Part shown: positions 1 through 7,162 of the stretch, in pieces
Layout of the letters: the number at the start of each line of letters is the position of its first letter
Numbering within the stretch: position 1 is the stretch's first letter
Assembly: GCA_023663915.1 (NCBI GenBank)
Contig: JAMPGN010000040.1
Span: 1-23,421 of the forward strand
Direction: 5' to 3'
Source: Eubacterium sp.
GTDB taxonomy: Bacteria; Bacillota_A; Clostridia; Lachnospirales; Lachnospiraceae
DNA: 23,421 bases
The notes under the pieces: model-generated
Seen by the model: only the letters and a program-made list of their open reading frames with translations
Databases searched by the model: none
Told to the model about the DNA's origin: nothing
Program-made: the position numbers and the translations under genes

Positions 1-533
1 TAGGAAGAATGCCAATCGCAATTCCTGCGGGTGTTACCGTAGAAGTGGCAGAAAATAACAAAGTGACTGTAAAAGGTCCTAAAGGAACACTTGAGAGAGT
101 GCTTCCGTCAGAGATGGAAATCAAGGTAGAAGGCGATCAGGTAATCGTATCCAGACCGAATGACTTAAAGAAAATGAAGTCTTTCCACGGTCTGACAAGA
201 ACACTGATCAACAATATGGTAGTCGGCGTTACGCAGGGCTACGAGAAAAAGTTGGAAGTAAACGGCGTAGGTTACAGGGCATCCAAGTCCGGCAAGACGC
301 TGACGCTCAACCTGGGTTATTCCCATCCGGTTGAGATGACAGATCCCGAAGGAGTCGAGACTGTTGTGGAAGGGCAGAACGTAATCATCGTCAAAGGTAT
401 TGATAAAGAAAAAGTTGGTCAATTTGCGGCTGAGATCAGAGATAAGAGAAGACCGGAGCCTTACAAGGGCAAGGGTATCAAATATGCTGATGAGACAATT
501 AGACGTAAAGTTGGTAAGACTGGTAAGAAATAG
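1..533 (+). CDS. rplF: 50S ribosomal protein L6 (5' partial)
   Basis: This is large-subunit protein L6, which binds 23S rRNA near the sarcin-ricin loop and the factor-binding site. The two repeated L6 domains are visible, and the C-terminal signature around residues 150-165 ([13 protein letters not shown]) is diagnostic. The first ATG in the window is at 9, but the frame is open upstream and reads (I)-G-R-M-P-I. Bacterial L6 normally begins MSRIGRxPI, so the true start lies a few codons before the window and the gene is cut by the edge. The gene is followed 14 nt later by the rplR ribosome-binding region, as in the usual spc-operon order. The family identification is certain; only the 5' end is missing. 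Confidence 0.97.
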   Translation, partial: GRMPIAIPAGVTVEVAENNKVTVKGPKGTLERVLPSEMEIKVEGDQVIVSRPNDLKKMKSFHGLTRTLINNMVVGVTQGYEKKLEVNGVGYRASKSGKTLTLNLGYSHPVEMTDPEGVETVVEGQNVIIVKGIDKEKVGQFAAEIRDKRRPEPYKGKGIKYADETIRRKVGKTGKK

Positions 534-553
534 CAGATAAGGAGAGTATGAAA

Positions 554-922
554 ATGGTTAGTAAGGAATCAAGACAAAAAGTTCGTGTAAAAAAACACAA
601 GAGACTGCGTAACCGTTTCAGCGGCACCGCGGAGAGACCGCGTCTGGCAGTATTCAGAAGTAATAATCATATGTATGCTCAAATTATTGACGATACCGTT
701 GGAAATACTTTAGTTTCAGCGTCTACTCTCGAGAAGCCTGTGAAGTCTGAACTGGAGAAAACCAATAACGTTGATGCAGCAGCATATGTAGGAACAGTAA
801 TCGCTAAGAGAGCAATTGAAAAAGGCATTAAGACGGTTGTCTTTGACAGAGGCGGCTTTTTATACCATGGTAAGATTGCAGCATTAGCTGACGCGGCCAG
901 AGAAGCTGGCTTAGAATTCTAG
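554..922 (+). CDS. rplR: 50S ribosomal protein L18
   Basis: This is L18, a 5S rRNA-binding protein of the large-subunit central protuberance. The protein is 122 aa with the expected basic N-terminus ([14 protein letters not shown]), the [16 protein letters not shown] block and the C-terminal [26 protein letters not shown] signature split across its last third. Two in-frame ATGs exist, at 548 and 554. The AAGGAG at 539-544 is only 3 nt from the first but 9 nt from the second, and family members start MVSK, so 554 is preferred. It lies in the spc operon between rplF and rpsE. The function is certain; the start could be two codons earlier. Confidence 0.96.
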   Translation: MVSKESRQKVRVKKHKRLRNRFSGTAERPRLAVFRSNNHMYAQIIDDTVGNTLVSASTLEKPVKSELEKTNNVDAAAYVGTVIAKRAIEKGIKTVVFDRGGFLYHGKIAALADAAREAGLEF

Positions 923-941
923 GAAGGGAGAGGGAAATCAC

Positions 942-1451
942 ATGAGACGTACAATCATTGATGTAAGTCAGTTAGAGTTGACTGAAAAAGTAGTAACGAT
1001 CAAACGTGTTACTAAGGTTGTTAAAGGTGGCCGCAACATGCGTTTCACGGCTCTTGTAGTAGTCGGTGACAGCAATGGTCATGTTGGCGCCGGTCTGGGT
1101 AAAGCAACTGAAATCCCTGAAGCAATTCGCAAAGGCAAGGAAGATGCAATCAAGAATTTAGTTTCGGTTGCACTTGATGATAAGAACAGTATCACACATG
1201 ATTTCATCGGCAAGTTTGGTTCCGCTTCTGTGCTCCTTAAGAGAGCTCCGGAAGGTACTGGTATCATCGCGGGCGGTCCGGCGCGTGTTGTATGCGAGCT
1301 TGCAGGAATCAAGAATATCCGTACAAAGTCTTTGGGCTCCAACAACAAGCAGAACGTTGTACTTGCTACAATCGCGGGCTTAAGCCAGTTAAAGACTCCT
1401 GAAGAAGTAGCTAAGAAACGCGGTAAATCCGTAGAAGAGATTCGCGCTTAA
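942..1451 (+). CDS. rpsE: 30S ribosomal protein S5
   Basis: This is small-subunit protein S5, which helps set decoding accuracy and lines the mRNA entry channel with S3 and S4. At 169 aa it has the normal length. The N-terminal double-stranded-RNA-binding fold (about residues 12-76) carries [18 protein letters not shown] and [12 protein letters not shown]. The C-terminal domain carries the conserved [17 protein letters not shown] and LGSNNKQN stretches. It is preceded by a purine-rich GGAAGGGAGAGGG region at about 923-935. A 47-nt gap separates it from rpmD. There is nothing unusual in the protein. Confidence 0.98.
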   Translation: MRRTIIDVSQLELTEKVVTIKRVTKVVKGGRNMRFTALVVVGDSNGHVGAGLGKATEIPEAIRKGKEDAIKNLVSVALDDKNSITHDFIGKFGSASVLLKRAPEGTGIIAGGPARVVCELAGIKNIRTKSLGSNNKQNVVLATIAGLSQLKTPEEVAKKRGKSVEEIRA

Positions 1452-1498
1452 GTTACCGTAAGTTTGTAAATGGTCAGAATATTTAGGAGGAAAATGAA

Positions 1499-1693
1499 AT
1501 GGCAGCAGAAACAGATAAGAAATTAAAGATTACTTTAGTCAGATCTACCATTGGTCAGGTTCCGAAGAATAGGGCTACAGTTGCAGCCATGGGACTTCGG
1601 AAGATCAATCAGACAGTAGTACTGCCTGATAATGCGGCAACCAGAGGTCAGATCCGGAAAGTAAGACATATGGTTAAAGTAGAAGAAGCGTAA
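1499..1693 (+). CDS. rpmD: 50S ribosomal protein L30
   Basis: This is L30, a small large-subunit protein. It is 64 aa; the core begins at [11 protein letters not shown] and includes the [15 protein letters not shown] loop typical of the family. The N-terminus has about seven extra residues (MAAETDK) compared with the minimal 58-60 aa form. An AGGAGG at 1485-1490 sits 8 nt before the ATG at 1499. Another ATG at 1494 is in a different frame and only 3 nt from the Shine-Dalgarno sequence, so it is not used. It lies in the spc operon between rpsE and rplO. Confidence 0.96.
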   Translation: MAAETDKKLKITLVRSTIGQVPKNRATVAAMGLRKINQTVVLPDNAATRGQIRKVRHMVKVEEA

Positions 1694-1706
1694 AGGAGGT
1701 GTCAGA

Positions 1707-2147
1707 ATGGAATTATCAAACTTAAGACCCGCAGAAGGGTCAAAACACAGTGATAATTTTAGAAGAGGCCGTGGACATGGTTCAGGCAACGGTAAGACAG
1801 CCGGCAAGGGACACAAGGGTCAGAAAGCTCGTTCAGGCGCGCCGAGACCGGGTTTTGAAGGTGGTCAGATGCCGTTATACAGACGTATTCCTAAGAGAGG
1901 ATTCAAATGCAGAAACTCCAAAGAAATCGTCGCAATCAATCTGAGTGCTTTGGAAGCATTCGACAACGGTGCAGCAGTTGATGTGAATGCATTGATCGAA
2001 AAGGGAATCATTAAAAATCCCCGCGATGGTGTTAAGATTCTTGGAAACGGAGAATTTACTAAGAAACTCGATGTTAAAGTGAATGCCTTCAGCGCATCTG
2101 CAAAAGAGAAGATCGAGGCGCTTGGTGGAACAGCAGAGGTGATTTAA
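1707..2147 (+). CDS. rplO: 50S ribosomal protein L15
   Basis: This is L15, which associates with 23S rRNA late in large-subunit assembly. The 146-aa product has the glycine- and arginine-rich disordered N-terminal tail (about residues 18-60: [20 protein letters not shown], then a [13 protein letters not shown] block) and a globular C-terminal L18e/L15 fold ending in ALGGTAEVI. It has a strong AAAGGAGGT ribosome-binding site just upstream. Its TAA stop overlaps the secY ATG by one base (TAATG at 2145-2149), so the two genes are probably translationally coupled. Confidence 0.98.
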   Translation: MELSNLRPAEGSKHSDNFRRGRGHGSGNGKTAGKGHKGQKARSGAPRPGFEGGQMPLYRRIPKRGFKCRNSKEIVAINLSALEAFDNGAAVDVNALIEKGIIKNPRDGVKILGNGEFTKKLDVKVNAFSASAKEKIEALGGTAEVI

Positions 2148-3460
2148 TGTTTACAACCTTAAAGAATGCATTTAAGATCAAAGAAATCAGACAAAAGTTA
2201 TTCTTTACATTTATGATGTTAGTTGTGATCCGTTTCGGATCACAGCTTCCCGTTCCGGGTATTAACAGAAACTTTTTTGCAGACTGGTTTGCACAGCAGA
2301 CCGGCGATGCGTTTAATTTCTTTGATGCTTTTACAGGCGGGTCATTTCTGAACATGTCTATTCTTGCATTAAATATCACGCCGTATATCACATCGTCTAT
2401 CATTATGCAGCTCATGACGATAGCGATTCCCAAGCTGGAAGAGATGCAGCGTGACGGTGCGGATGGACGGAAGAAGATCGCATCGATAACAAGATATGTG
2501 ACAGTGGCTCTTGCCTTGATTGAGGCGAGCGCTATGGCGATCGGTTTTGGTCGTCAGGGACTCCTTCAGACTTATAATGTGATAAATGTCATTACGGTTA
2601 TCGCGGCATTGACCGCAGGCAGCGCGTTCTTGATGTGGATCGGTGAGAGAATCACCGAGAGAGGCGTTGGAAACGGTATCTCCATCGTGCTGACGATCAA
2701 TATCTTATCGCGTATGCCGCAGGATATCACGCAGTTATTTGAGCAGTTTGTAATCGGCAGGTCTATTGCAAAAGGCGTGGTGGCTGCTATCATTATCATT
2801 GCCATTATCGTACTCATGGTCGTACTTGTCATTATTTTAAATGACGGTGTGCGGAAGATTCCCGTACAGTACGCCAAGAAAGTGCAGGGCAGGAAAATGG
2901 TTGGCGGTCAGACGACAAATATCCCCTTGAAGATTAATACATCGGGTGTTATTCCGGTTATCTTCGCGTCATCCCTGATGCAGCTTCCGGTGATTATCTG
3001 TTCCTTTTTCAATATTAACGGGACAGGCGTGTGGGGTGAGATTTTAAAAGGATTGAACTCTAATTACTGGTGTAATCCGAGCCAGCCGGTTTATTCGATC
3101 GGTTTGGTAGTGTATATTGTGCTGGTCATTCTTTTTGCATATTTTTATACTTCCATTACTTTCAATCCTTTAGAGATTGCAGAGAACATGAAGAAACAGG
3201 GCGGGTTTATTCCGGGGATCAGACCGGGCAGGCCCACAAGTGATTATCTGAATAAGGTACTTACCTATATTATCTTCATTGGTGCAGTCGGACTTACGAT
3301 TGTATGTGTCGTGCCTTATTTCTTTAATGGAGTATTCGGCGCGAGCGTATCTTTCAGCGGAACGAGTCTGATCATTATCGTGAGCGTCGTTCTGGAGACG
3401 GTCAAACAGATAGAATCCCAGATGTTAGTCCGCAACTATAAAGGATTCTTAAACGACTAA
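2147..3460 (+). CDS. secY: Protein translocase subunit SecY
   Basis: SecY is the channel-forming subunit of the SecYEG translocon in the cytoplasmic membrane. It is 437 aa, the normal length, with ten predicted membrane helices. The N-terminal RFGSQLPVPGI loop, the plug-region GGSFLNMSILALNITPYI, and the GERITERGVGNGIS and GGFIPGIRPGRPTSDYL cytosolic motifs are all visible. The C-terminus ends VRNYKGFLND, as in other Clostridia. There is no Shine-Dalgarno spacing of its own; it starts at TAATG overlapping rplO. Downstream the operon is interrupted by a 172-nt palindrome-bearing gap before adk. Confidence 0.98.
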   Translation: MFTTLKNAFKIKEIRQKLFFTFMMLVVIRFGSQLPVPGINRNFFADWFAQQTGDAFNFFDAFTGGSFLNMSILALNITPYITSSIIMQLMTIAIPKLEEMQRDGADGRKKIASITRYVTVALALIEASAMAIGFGRQGLLQTYNVINVITVIAALTAGSAFLMWIGERITERGVGNGISIVLTINILSRMPQDITQLFEQFVIGRSIAKGVVAAIIIIAIIVLMVVLVIILNDGVRKIPVQYAKKVQGRKMVGGQTTNIPLKINTSGVIPVIFASSLMQLPVIICSFFNINGTGVWGEILKGLNSNYWCNPSQPVYSIGLVVYIVLVILFAYFYTSITFNPLEIAENMKKQGGFIPGIRPGRPTSDYLNKVLTYIIFIGAVGLTIVCVVPYFFNGVFGASVSFSGTSLIIIVSVVLETVKQIESQMLVRNYKGFLND

Positions 3461-3474
3461 TGTATATGAGTATT

Positions 3475-3508
3475 GTAGGGACGAGCATGAGTATTGGCGC
3501 GTCCTTAC
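3475..3508 (+). repeat. Inverted repeat after secY
   Basis: GTAGGGACG at 3475-3483 pairs with CGTCCTTAC at 3500-3508 (nine pairs, one of them G-U), with a 16-nt loop. It begins 15 nt after the secY stop. No run of T follows, so it is not a convincing terminator; it could be an RNA processing or stability hairpin. Confidence 0.5.
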
Positions 3509-3545
3509 ATTAATTTAGTGTATGGAATATTTTGCAGGTTTGTGT

Positions 3546-3618
3546 CGGAGCGTCACAAATTTGTCTGATGGCAGACGCGAATTTGAAATTTGCGCCGTCC
3601 CGTTGTGTAAACGCTCCG
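3546..3618 (+). repeat. Long imperfect palindrome in the secY-adk gap
   Basis: The outer arms CGGAGCG (3546-3552) and CGCTCCG (3612-3618) are perfect complements. They are followed inward by CACAA (3554-3558) and TTGTG (3603-3607). The interior holds a further imperfect palindrome, ACGCGAATTT facing AAATTTGCGC. The whole element could fold as a 73-nt RNA hairpin ending 4 nt before the adk Shine-Dalgarno sequence. It may be an RNA regulatory structure or a dispersed palindromic repeat; the sequence alone does not decide. Confidence 0.55.
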
Positions 3619-3632
3619 GAATGGAGATTAAA

Positions 3633-4277
3633 ATGAAAATAATTATGTTAGGTGCGCCCGGTGCGGGCAAAGGAACACAGGCTAAGATGATCGCCGGGAA
3701 GTATGATATCCCGCATGTTTCCACGGGCGATATTTTTCGGGCAAACATCAAGAACGGCACGGAACTTGGCATGGAGGCAAAGAAGTACATGGATCAGGGA
3801 TTGTTAGTTCCGGATGAACTGACAGTAAAGATCCTTCTCGACAGAGTGGCAAAAGAAGACTGCAGGAATGGATATGTGCTGGATGGATTTCCGAGAACAA
3901 TCCCGCAGGCGGAAGTGTTAGACAAGGCGCTTACAGAACTTGGCGATCAGATCGATTACGCGATCGATGTGGATGTACCTGACGAGAACATCATAAAGAG
4001 AATGAGTGGAAGACGCGCATGCCCTTCCTGTGGGGCGACATATCATATAGAGCATATACCGCCCAAGAAAGAAGGAATCTGTGATACATGCGGCGAGGAA
4101 CTGGTGCTTCGCGATGATGATAAACCGGAGACCGTGCAGAACCGCTTGAGCGTGTACCATGAACAGACACAGCCGCTTATCGATTTCTATGCGGCGAAAG
4201 GTATCTTGAAAACAGTAGATGGTACGATGGATATGAAAGATGTGTTTGACGCTGTCACGGCGATTCTTCAGGCTTAA
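3633..4277 (+). CDS. adk: Adenylate kinase
   Basis: Adk catalyses ATP + AMP = 2 ADP in the cytosol. It is 214 aa. The P-loop GAPGAGKGT is at residues 7-15, the AMP-binding TGDIFR at 31-36 and DGFPRT at 84-89. The long LID carries a zinc-type Cys4 set at C130, C133, C150 and C153, normal for Gram-positive Adk. The frame is open back to an ATG at 3522, but that would add 37 residues foreign to the family and run through the palindrome. The start at 3633 follows GGAG (3623-3626) by 6 nt and gives the canonical MKIIMLGAPG. Confidence 0.98.
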   Translation: MKIIMLGAPGAGKGTQAKMIAGKYDIPHVSTGDIFRANIKNGTELGMEAKKYMDQGLLVPDELTVKILLDRVAKEDCRNGYVLDGFPRTIPQAEVLDKALTELGDQIDYAIDVDVPDENIIKRMSGRRACPSCGATYHIEHIPPKKEGICDTCGEELVLRDDDKPETVQNRLSVYHEQTQPLIDFYAAKGILKTVDGTMDMKDVFDAVTAILQA

Positions 4278-4306
4278 AGATTTACCGGGCATGGAGAGGA
4301 GACGGC

Positions 4307-5068
4307 ATGGCAATCACAATCAAGTCACCGAGGGAAATAGAATTAATGCGTAAATCGTGTCGGCTGCTCAGTCGGGTACATGATGAACTGGCGAAAGTCA
4401 TCCGTCCGGGGATATCCACTAAGCAGATCGACAGGATATGTGAGGAGATTATCAGAAGTTATGGATGTACCCCAAATTTCCTGCACTATCAAGGATATCC
4501 GGCATCGGTATGCGTTTCCGTGAATGAGGAAGTCGTGCACGGCATACCGAGAGACGACCGTATCATCCAGGAGGGGGACATTGTCAGTCTGGACACGGGG
4601 CTGATCTATCATGGCTATCATTCCGATGCGGCAAGAACCCACGCGGTAGGGCAGGTCAGCGCCGAGGCACAGAAATTGATCGATGTGACCAGACAGAGTT
4701 TTTATGAGGGAATCAGGATGGCAAGGGCGGGAAACCACCTGCATGATATCTCCAATGCGATTGCCGCCTATATTACCCCTTTCGGATACGGGATCGTCAG
4801 GGATCTGGTAGGACACGGTATCGGGACGCATATGCATGAGCCGCCGCAGATTCCTAATTTTGCCCAGAGGAGAAGAGGACCGAAGCTCCGCGCGGGCATG
4901 ACGCTTGCGATTGAGCCGATGGTGAATATGGGATGCGCTGATGTGGAATGGCTGGACGATGAATGGACGGTTATCTCAGCGGATCATTCCCTGTCAGCAC
5001 ATTATGAGAACACGGTACTCATCACAGAAGGTGAGCCGGAGATACTGACGCTTGGCAAAATACCGTAA
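4307..5068 (+). CDS. map: Methionine aminopeptidase, type I
   Basis: Map removes the initiator methionine from nascent proteins. It is 253 aa, of the short type Ia form without an N-terminal SEC-C zinc extension. The five metal ligands are all present at D96, D107, H170, E203 and E234, with the supporting histidines H78 (VVHGIP) and H177. GAGGAG lies about 10 nt upstream of the ATG. The gene sits 29 nt after adk, the standard secY-adk-map order. An 84-nt gap follows before the KOW protein. Confidence 0.97.
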   Translation: MAITIKSPREIELMRKSCRLLSRVHDELAKVIRPGISTKQIDRICEEIIRSYGCTPNFLHYQGYPASVCVSVNEEVVHGIPRDDRIIQEGDIVSLDTGLIYHGYHSDAARTHAVGQVSAEAQKLIDVTRQSFYEGIRMARAGNHLHDISNAIAAYITPFGYGIVRDLVGHGIGTHMHEPPQIPNFAQRRRGPKLRAGMTLAIEPMVNMGCADVEWLDDEWTVISADHSLSAHYENTVLITEGEPEILTLGKIP

Positions 5069-5152
5069 GCGGGCGGAAGCATAGTATTTGACTGACCGGA
5101 GGGCATACAATAACCGGCGGAGATATTAATAATAGGAAGAAAGGCATTATTT

Positions 5153-5407
5153 ATGGTAGGAATGCTTGCAGTATCCAGGGCGGGGCATGACAGCGCGACG
5201 ACTTATGTCATAATAGAGGAAGACAGCGAATATGTATATTTAGCTGACGGCAGGATTAGAACCGTGGACAGACCGAAGAAAAAGAACAGGAAGCATATTC
5301 AGGTTGTCAAGAAAGTACAGATGGAGAAACCGGACGACGGTTTTAAAGATTTAGAGATCAGGAAAGCAATTAAAAAATATCAGGAGGAAGCAAATGTCAA
5401 AAGCTGA
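5153..5407 (+). CDS. KOW-domain RNA-binding protein, L14e-like
   Basis: This is a small basic protein of 84 aa. The N-terminal half ([17 protein letters not shown], then [19 protein letters not shown]) matches the KOW-domain family that clostridial genomes encode between map and infA and that resembles the archaeal/eukaryotic ribosomal protein L14e. The lysine-rich centre and charged C-terminal helix (about residues 60-84) suggest RNA or ribosome contact. AAAGG at 5140-5144 lies 8 nt before the ATG. Its last 14 nt overlap the infA start, so expression is probably coupled. The family is recognised from pattern; its cellular role is not established. Confidence 0.85.
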   Translation: MVGMLAVSRAGHDSATTYVIIEEDSEYVYLADGRIRTVDRPKKKNRKHIQVVKKVQMEKPDDGFKDLEIRKAIKKYQEEANVKS

Positions 5408-5612
5408 TGTAATTGAAATCGAAGGAACAGTCATTGAGAAATTGCCGAACACCATGTTTCAGGTTGAACTGGAGAACGGACATGTGGTGCTGGCGCACAT
5501 AAGCGGCAAACTGCGTCAGAACTTTATCCGTATCTTACCCGGTGATAAAGTGACTCTGGAATTGTCACCTTACGATTTGTCGAAAGGAAGGATTATCTGG
5601 AGGGATAAATAA
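5394..5612 (+). CDS. infA: Translation initiation factor IF-1
   Basis: IF-1 occupies the 30S A site during initiation. The protein is 72 aa, a single S1/OB domain with the signatures [31 protein letters not shown] and RILPGDKV, ending in GRIIWRDK. Its ribosome-binding site AGGAGG lies inside the end of the upstream KOW gene, and the two coding regions overlap by 14 nt. It is the last gene before an internal promoter at 5685. Confidence 0.98.
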   Translation: MSKADVIEIEGTVIEKLPNTMFQVELENGHVVLAHISGKLRQNFIRILPGDKVTLELSPYDLSKGRIIWRDK

Positions 5613-5684
5613 TTCGGTAAGACGGCTCAATAAAAGGGGCAGCCGAAGATCAACAGAAGGTCAACAAAAGATTCAGAAAACCGC

Positions 5685-5713
5685 TTGCCAAACATAAAGT
5701 TTGATGATATAAT
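5685..5713 (+). promoter_or_regulatory. Sigma-A promoter upstream of rpmJ
   Basis: A -35 box TTGCCA at 5685-5690 is separated by exactly 17 nt from a consensus -10 box TATAAT at 5708-5713. Transcription should begin near 5720, about 27 nt before the rpmJ ATG. It would let rpmJ-rpsM-rpsK-rpsD-rpoA-rplQ be transcribed independently of the upstream spc genes. Confidence 0.8.
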
Positions 5714-5746
5714 GTAAAACGGTCTTTTTTGAAAGGAGGGTTTGAG

Positions 5747-5860
5747 ATGAAAGTAAGATCATCAGTAAAACCGATTTGCGAAAAGTGCAAAGTTATTAAA
5801 AGAAAAGGAAAGATCAGAGTAATTTGTGAAAATCCGAAACATAAACAGGTACAAGGTTAA
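5747..5860 (+). CDS. rpmJ: 50S ribosomal protein L36
   Basis: L36 is the smallest ribosomal protein, bound to 23S rRNA. I translated 37 aa from ATG at 5747: it starts [11 protein letters not shown] and ends HKQVQG. The zinc-ribbon ligands C11, C14, C27 and H32 are all present, so this is the zinc-binding (C+) form. The ribosome-binding site AAAGGAGGG lies at about 5732-5740. It is too short for ordinary ORF cut-offs. It sits first after the 5685 promoter and is followed by a 279-nt structured gap before rpsM. Confidence 0.97.
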   Translation: MKVRSSVKPICEKCKVIKRKGKIRVICENPKHKQVQG

Positions 5861-5861
5861 T

Positions 5862-6108
5862 CCCCGGAGAGTTTGAGTTTAAACGGGGTTCTTGCCTATT
5901 TCATATAGATAGATGCCGGAGCCTATGGGAGATTACTTTTTGATACCAGCAAATATGTTTGGATAGATCGGATGTCTGATCCGATTGGGTAGAACCTACC
6001 CCAGTCAATTAGTAAAGCGGGCAAGCTCGCTTTCGGGATTATGGGTAATGTCCATGAGATGTGCTGCATCTTGAACAGACCCATTCGCAGACTTGCTGCA
6101 GTCCCGAA
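5862..6108 (+). ncRNA. Candidate structured leader of rpsM
   Basis: The 279-nt gap between rpmJ and rpsM has no ORF but many nested inverted repeats. They are CCCCG/CGGGG (5862-5888); ATCGGAT/ATCCGAT with a 5-nt loop (5967-5985); GGGTAG/CTACCC with a 3-nt loop (5987-6001); and AAAGCGGG/CTCGCTTT, one pair G-U (6014-6033). A closing stem TTCGGGA/TCCCGAA (6032-6038 with 6102-6108) encloses ATGGGT/ACCCAT, AGATG/CATCT and GCAG/CTGC. This looks like a multi-branched RNA ending 18 nt before the rpsM Shine-Dalgarno sequence. By position it could be an autoregulatory leader, as S4 uses on the alpha operon of E. coli, but I do not recognise a known family. The fold is drawn by eye. Confidence 0.55.
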
Positions 6109-6139
6109 CGAAACGTAAAGGAAAATGGAGGAAACGTAA

Positions 6140-6508
6140 ATGGCTCGTATTGCAGGTGTTGATTTACCCAGAGAGAAACGTGTGGAGATTGGTTTGACTT
6201 ATATCTACGGGATCGGTAGAGTGAGCGCAAACAAGATTCTTAAGGCGGCTAATGTAAATCCTGATACCCGTGTCAGAGAGTTGACTGACGACGAGGTAAA
6301 GAGGCTTGCCGAAGTGATCGAGAGGGATTACATGGTAGAAGGTGATCTCAGAAGAGAGATCGCGCTGAATATCAAACGTCTTCAGGAGATTGGATGCTAC
6401 AGGGGCATTCGTCACAGGAAAGGTCTTCCGGTTCGTGGTCAGAATACGAAGACCAATGCAAGAACAAGAAAAGGTCCTAAGAGGACAGTAGCAAACAAGA
6501 AGAAGTAA
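6140..6508 (+). CDS. rpsM: 30S ribosomal protein S13
   Basis: S13 lies in the head of the small subunit and contacts the P-site tRNA and 5S/L5 bridge. It is 122 aa, starting [21 protein letters not shown], with the helix-two-turns-helix region ([14 protein letters not shown]) and the basic C-terminal tail [25 protein letters not shown] at 6127-6131 is 8 nt from the ATG. It is the first gene of the alpha-operon core and follows the structured gap. Confidence 0.98.
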   Translation: MARIAGVDLPREKRVEIGLTYIYGIGRVSANKILKAANVNPDTRVRELTDDEVKRLAEVIERDYMVEGDLRREIALNIKRLQEIGCYRGIRHRKGLPVRGQNTKTNARTRKGPKRTVANKKK

Positions 6509-6510
6509 CA

Positions 6511-6561
6511 AAACGGGCGGAGTCCGTTTGCGAGATCTGCCGCTTGTGCTGTGCAGACTCG
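6511..6561 (+). other. Two intercistronic hairpins between rpsM and rpsK
   Basis: AAACGG (6511-6516) pairs with CCGTTT (6524-6529). Directly after, CGAG (6531-6534) plus TCTGC (6536-6540) pair with GCAGA (6553-6557) plus CTCG (6558-6561), leaving one bulged A and a 12-nt loop. There is no following T tract, so these are not terminators. They may stabilise or process the polycistronic mRNA. Confidence 0.5.
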
Positions 6562-6617
6562 AGAAAGAGAACAATATTTATAGAATAAAAGAAAGGTGAA
6601 AAGTAGGTTAGTTTATT

Positions 6618-7013
6618 ATGGCTAAAAAAGTTACCAAAAAAGTGACAAAAAAGCGTGTAAAGAAAAACGTTGAACGTGGACAGGCACATATCCAGTCTTC
6701 TTTTAACAATACGATCGTTACCCTGACGGACACCGAGGGGAACGCGCTGAGCTGGGCAAGTGCAGGTGGTCTTGGTTTTAGAGGTTCAAGGAAATCTACT
6801 CCCTATGCAGCACAGATGGCTGCAGAGACAGCGGCGAAGGCTGCGCTGATTCATGGCTTAAAGACAGTAGATGTTATGGTTAAGGGACCCGGTTCAGGCC
6901 GTGAGGCTGCAATCCGTGCATTACAGGCATGCGGTCTGGAAGTAACCAGTATCCGTGACGTAACTCCGGTACCTCATAACGGATGCCGTCCGCCGAAGCG
7001 GCGTCGCGTCTAA
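6618..7013 (+). CDS. rpsK: 30S ribosomal protein S11
   Basis: S11 is on the small-subunit platform next to the mRNA exit. It is 131 aa with a lysine-rich tail, the core motif [21 protein letters not shown] and the C-terminal signature [16 protein letters not shown]. The ribosome-binding site is poor: the purine block AAAGGTGA (6592-6599) is 18 nt from the ATG, and only an AGG at 6605-6607 is at a usable distance (10 nt). The identity is certain; low initiation strength or help from the upstream hairpins is inference. Confidence 0.97.
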   Translation: MAKKVTKKVTKKRVKKNVERGQAHIQSSFNNTIVTLTDTEGNALSWASAGGLGFRGSRKSTPYAAQMAAETAAKAALIHGLKTVDVMVKGPGSGREAAIRALQACGLEVTSIRDVTPVPHNGCRPPKRRRV

Positions 7014-7015
7014 AA

Positions 7016-7075
7016 GAACGAAAAGAATTTCTAAGCCTGCAAAAGACGCAGCCAAAGAAATTCTATATTTCGTTC
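7016..7075 (+). repeat. Tandem hairpin element, copy 1
   Basis: Long palindrome in the rpsK-rpsD gap. GAACGAAA (7016-7023) pairs with TTTCGTTC (7068-7075), GAATTTCT (7025-7032) with AGAAATTC (7056-7063), and CTGC (7037-7040) with GCAG (7048-7051), giving about 20 base pairs. It starts 3 nt after the rpsK stop. It shares the GAATTTCTAA and AAGAAATTCTATA cores with copy 2 immediately downstream. Confidence 0.8.
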
Positions 7076-7133
7076 AACAAAGAGAATTTCTAATGCAACA
7101 AAATACGTTGCCTAAGAAATTCTATACTTTGTT
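7076..7133 (+). repeat. Tandem hairpin element, copy 2
   Basis: AACAAAG (7076-7082) pairs with CTTTGTT (7127-7133), AGAATTTCT (7083-7091) with AGAAATTCT (7115-7123), and GCAAC (7095-7099) with GTTGC (7107-7111). Aligned with copy 1, the central arms are identical. Differences in the basal and apical stems come as complementary pairs (A-U to G-C, G-C to A-U, U-A to A-U, G-C to A-U), so pairing is kept while sequence changes. Confidence 0.8.
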
Positions 7134-7135
7134 TA

Positions 7136-7162
7136 AGAGAATCGTAAAAAACACGATTCTCT
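7136..7162 (+). other. Perfect 10-bp hairpin before rpsD
   Basis: AGAGAATCGT (7136-7145) pairs perfectly with ACGATTCTCT (7153-7162) across a 7-nt A-rich loop. It follows copy 2 of the tandem element by two bases. GTGTTG follows instead of T residues, so it should not terminate transcription. Two smaller stems come next: GTTGA/TCAAC (7165-7178) and CGCCA/TGGCG (7193-7206). Confidence 0.65.

Noticed and set aside
165..1816. Opposite-strand and alternate-frame ORFs over the ribosomal genes
   Set aside because: They mirror conserved ribosomal protein genes, lack ribosome-binding sites and resemble no family.
3522..3632. Extended N-terminus of adenylate kinase
   Set aside because: The 37 added residues run through a palindrome, match no Adk, and the start at 3633 has its own ribosome-binding site.
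7016..7133. CRISPR array
   Set aside because: Only two diverged palindromic units with no spacers and no cas genes.
7136..7162. Terminator between rpsK and rpsD
   Set aside because: The stem is strong but GTGTTG, not T residues, follows, and rpsD-rpoA-rplQ have no promoter I can see in the gap.
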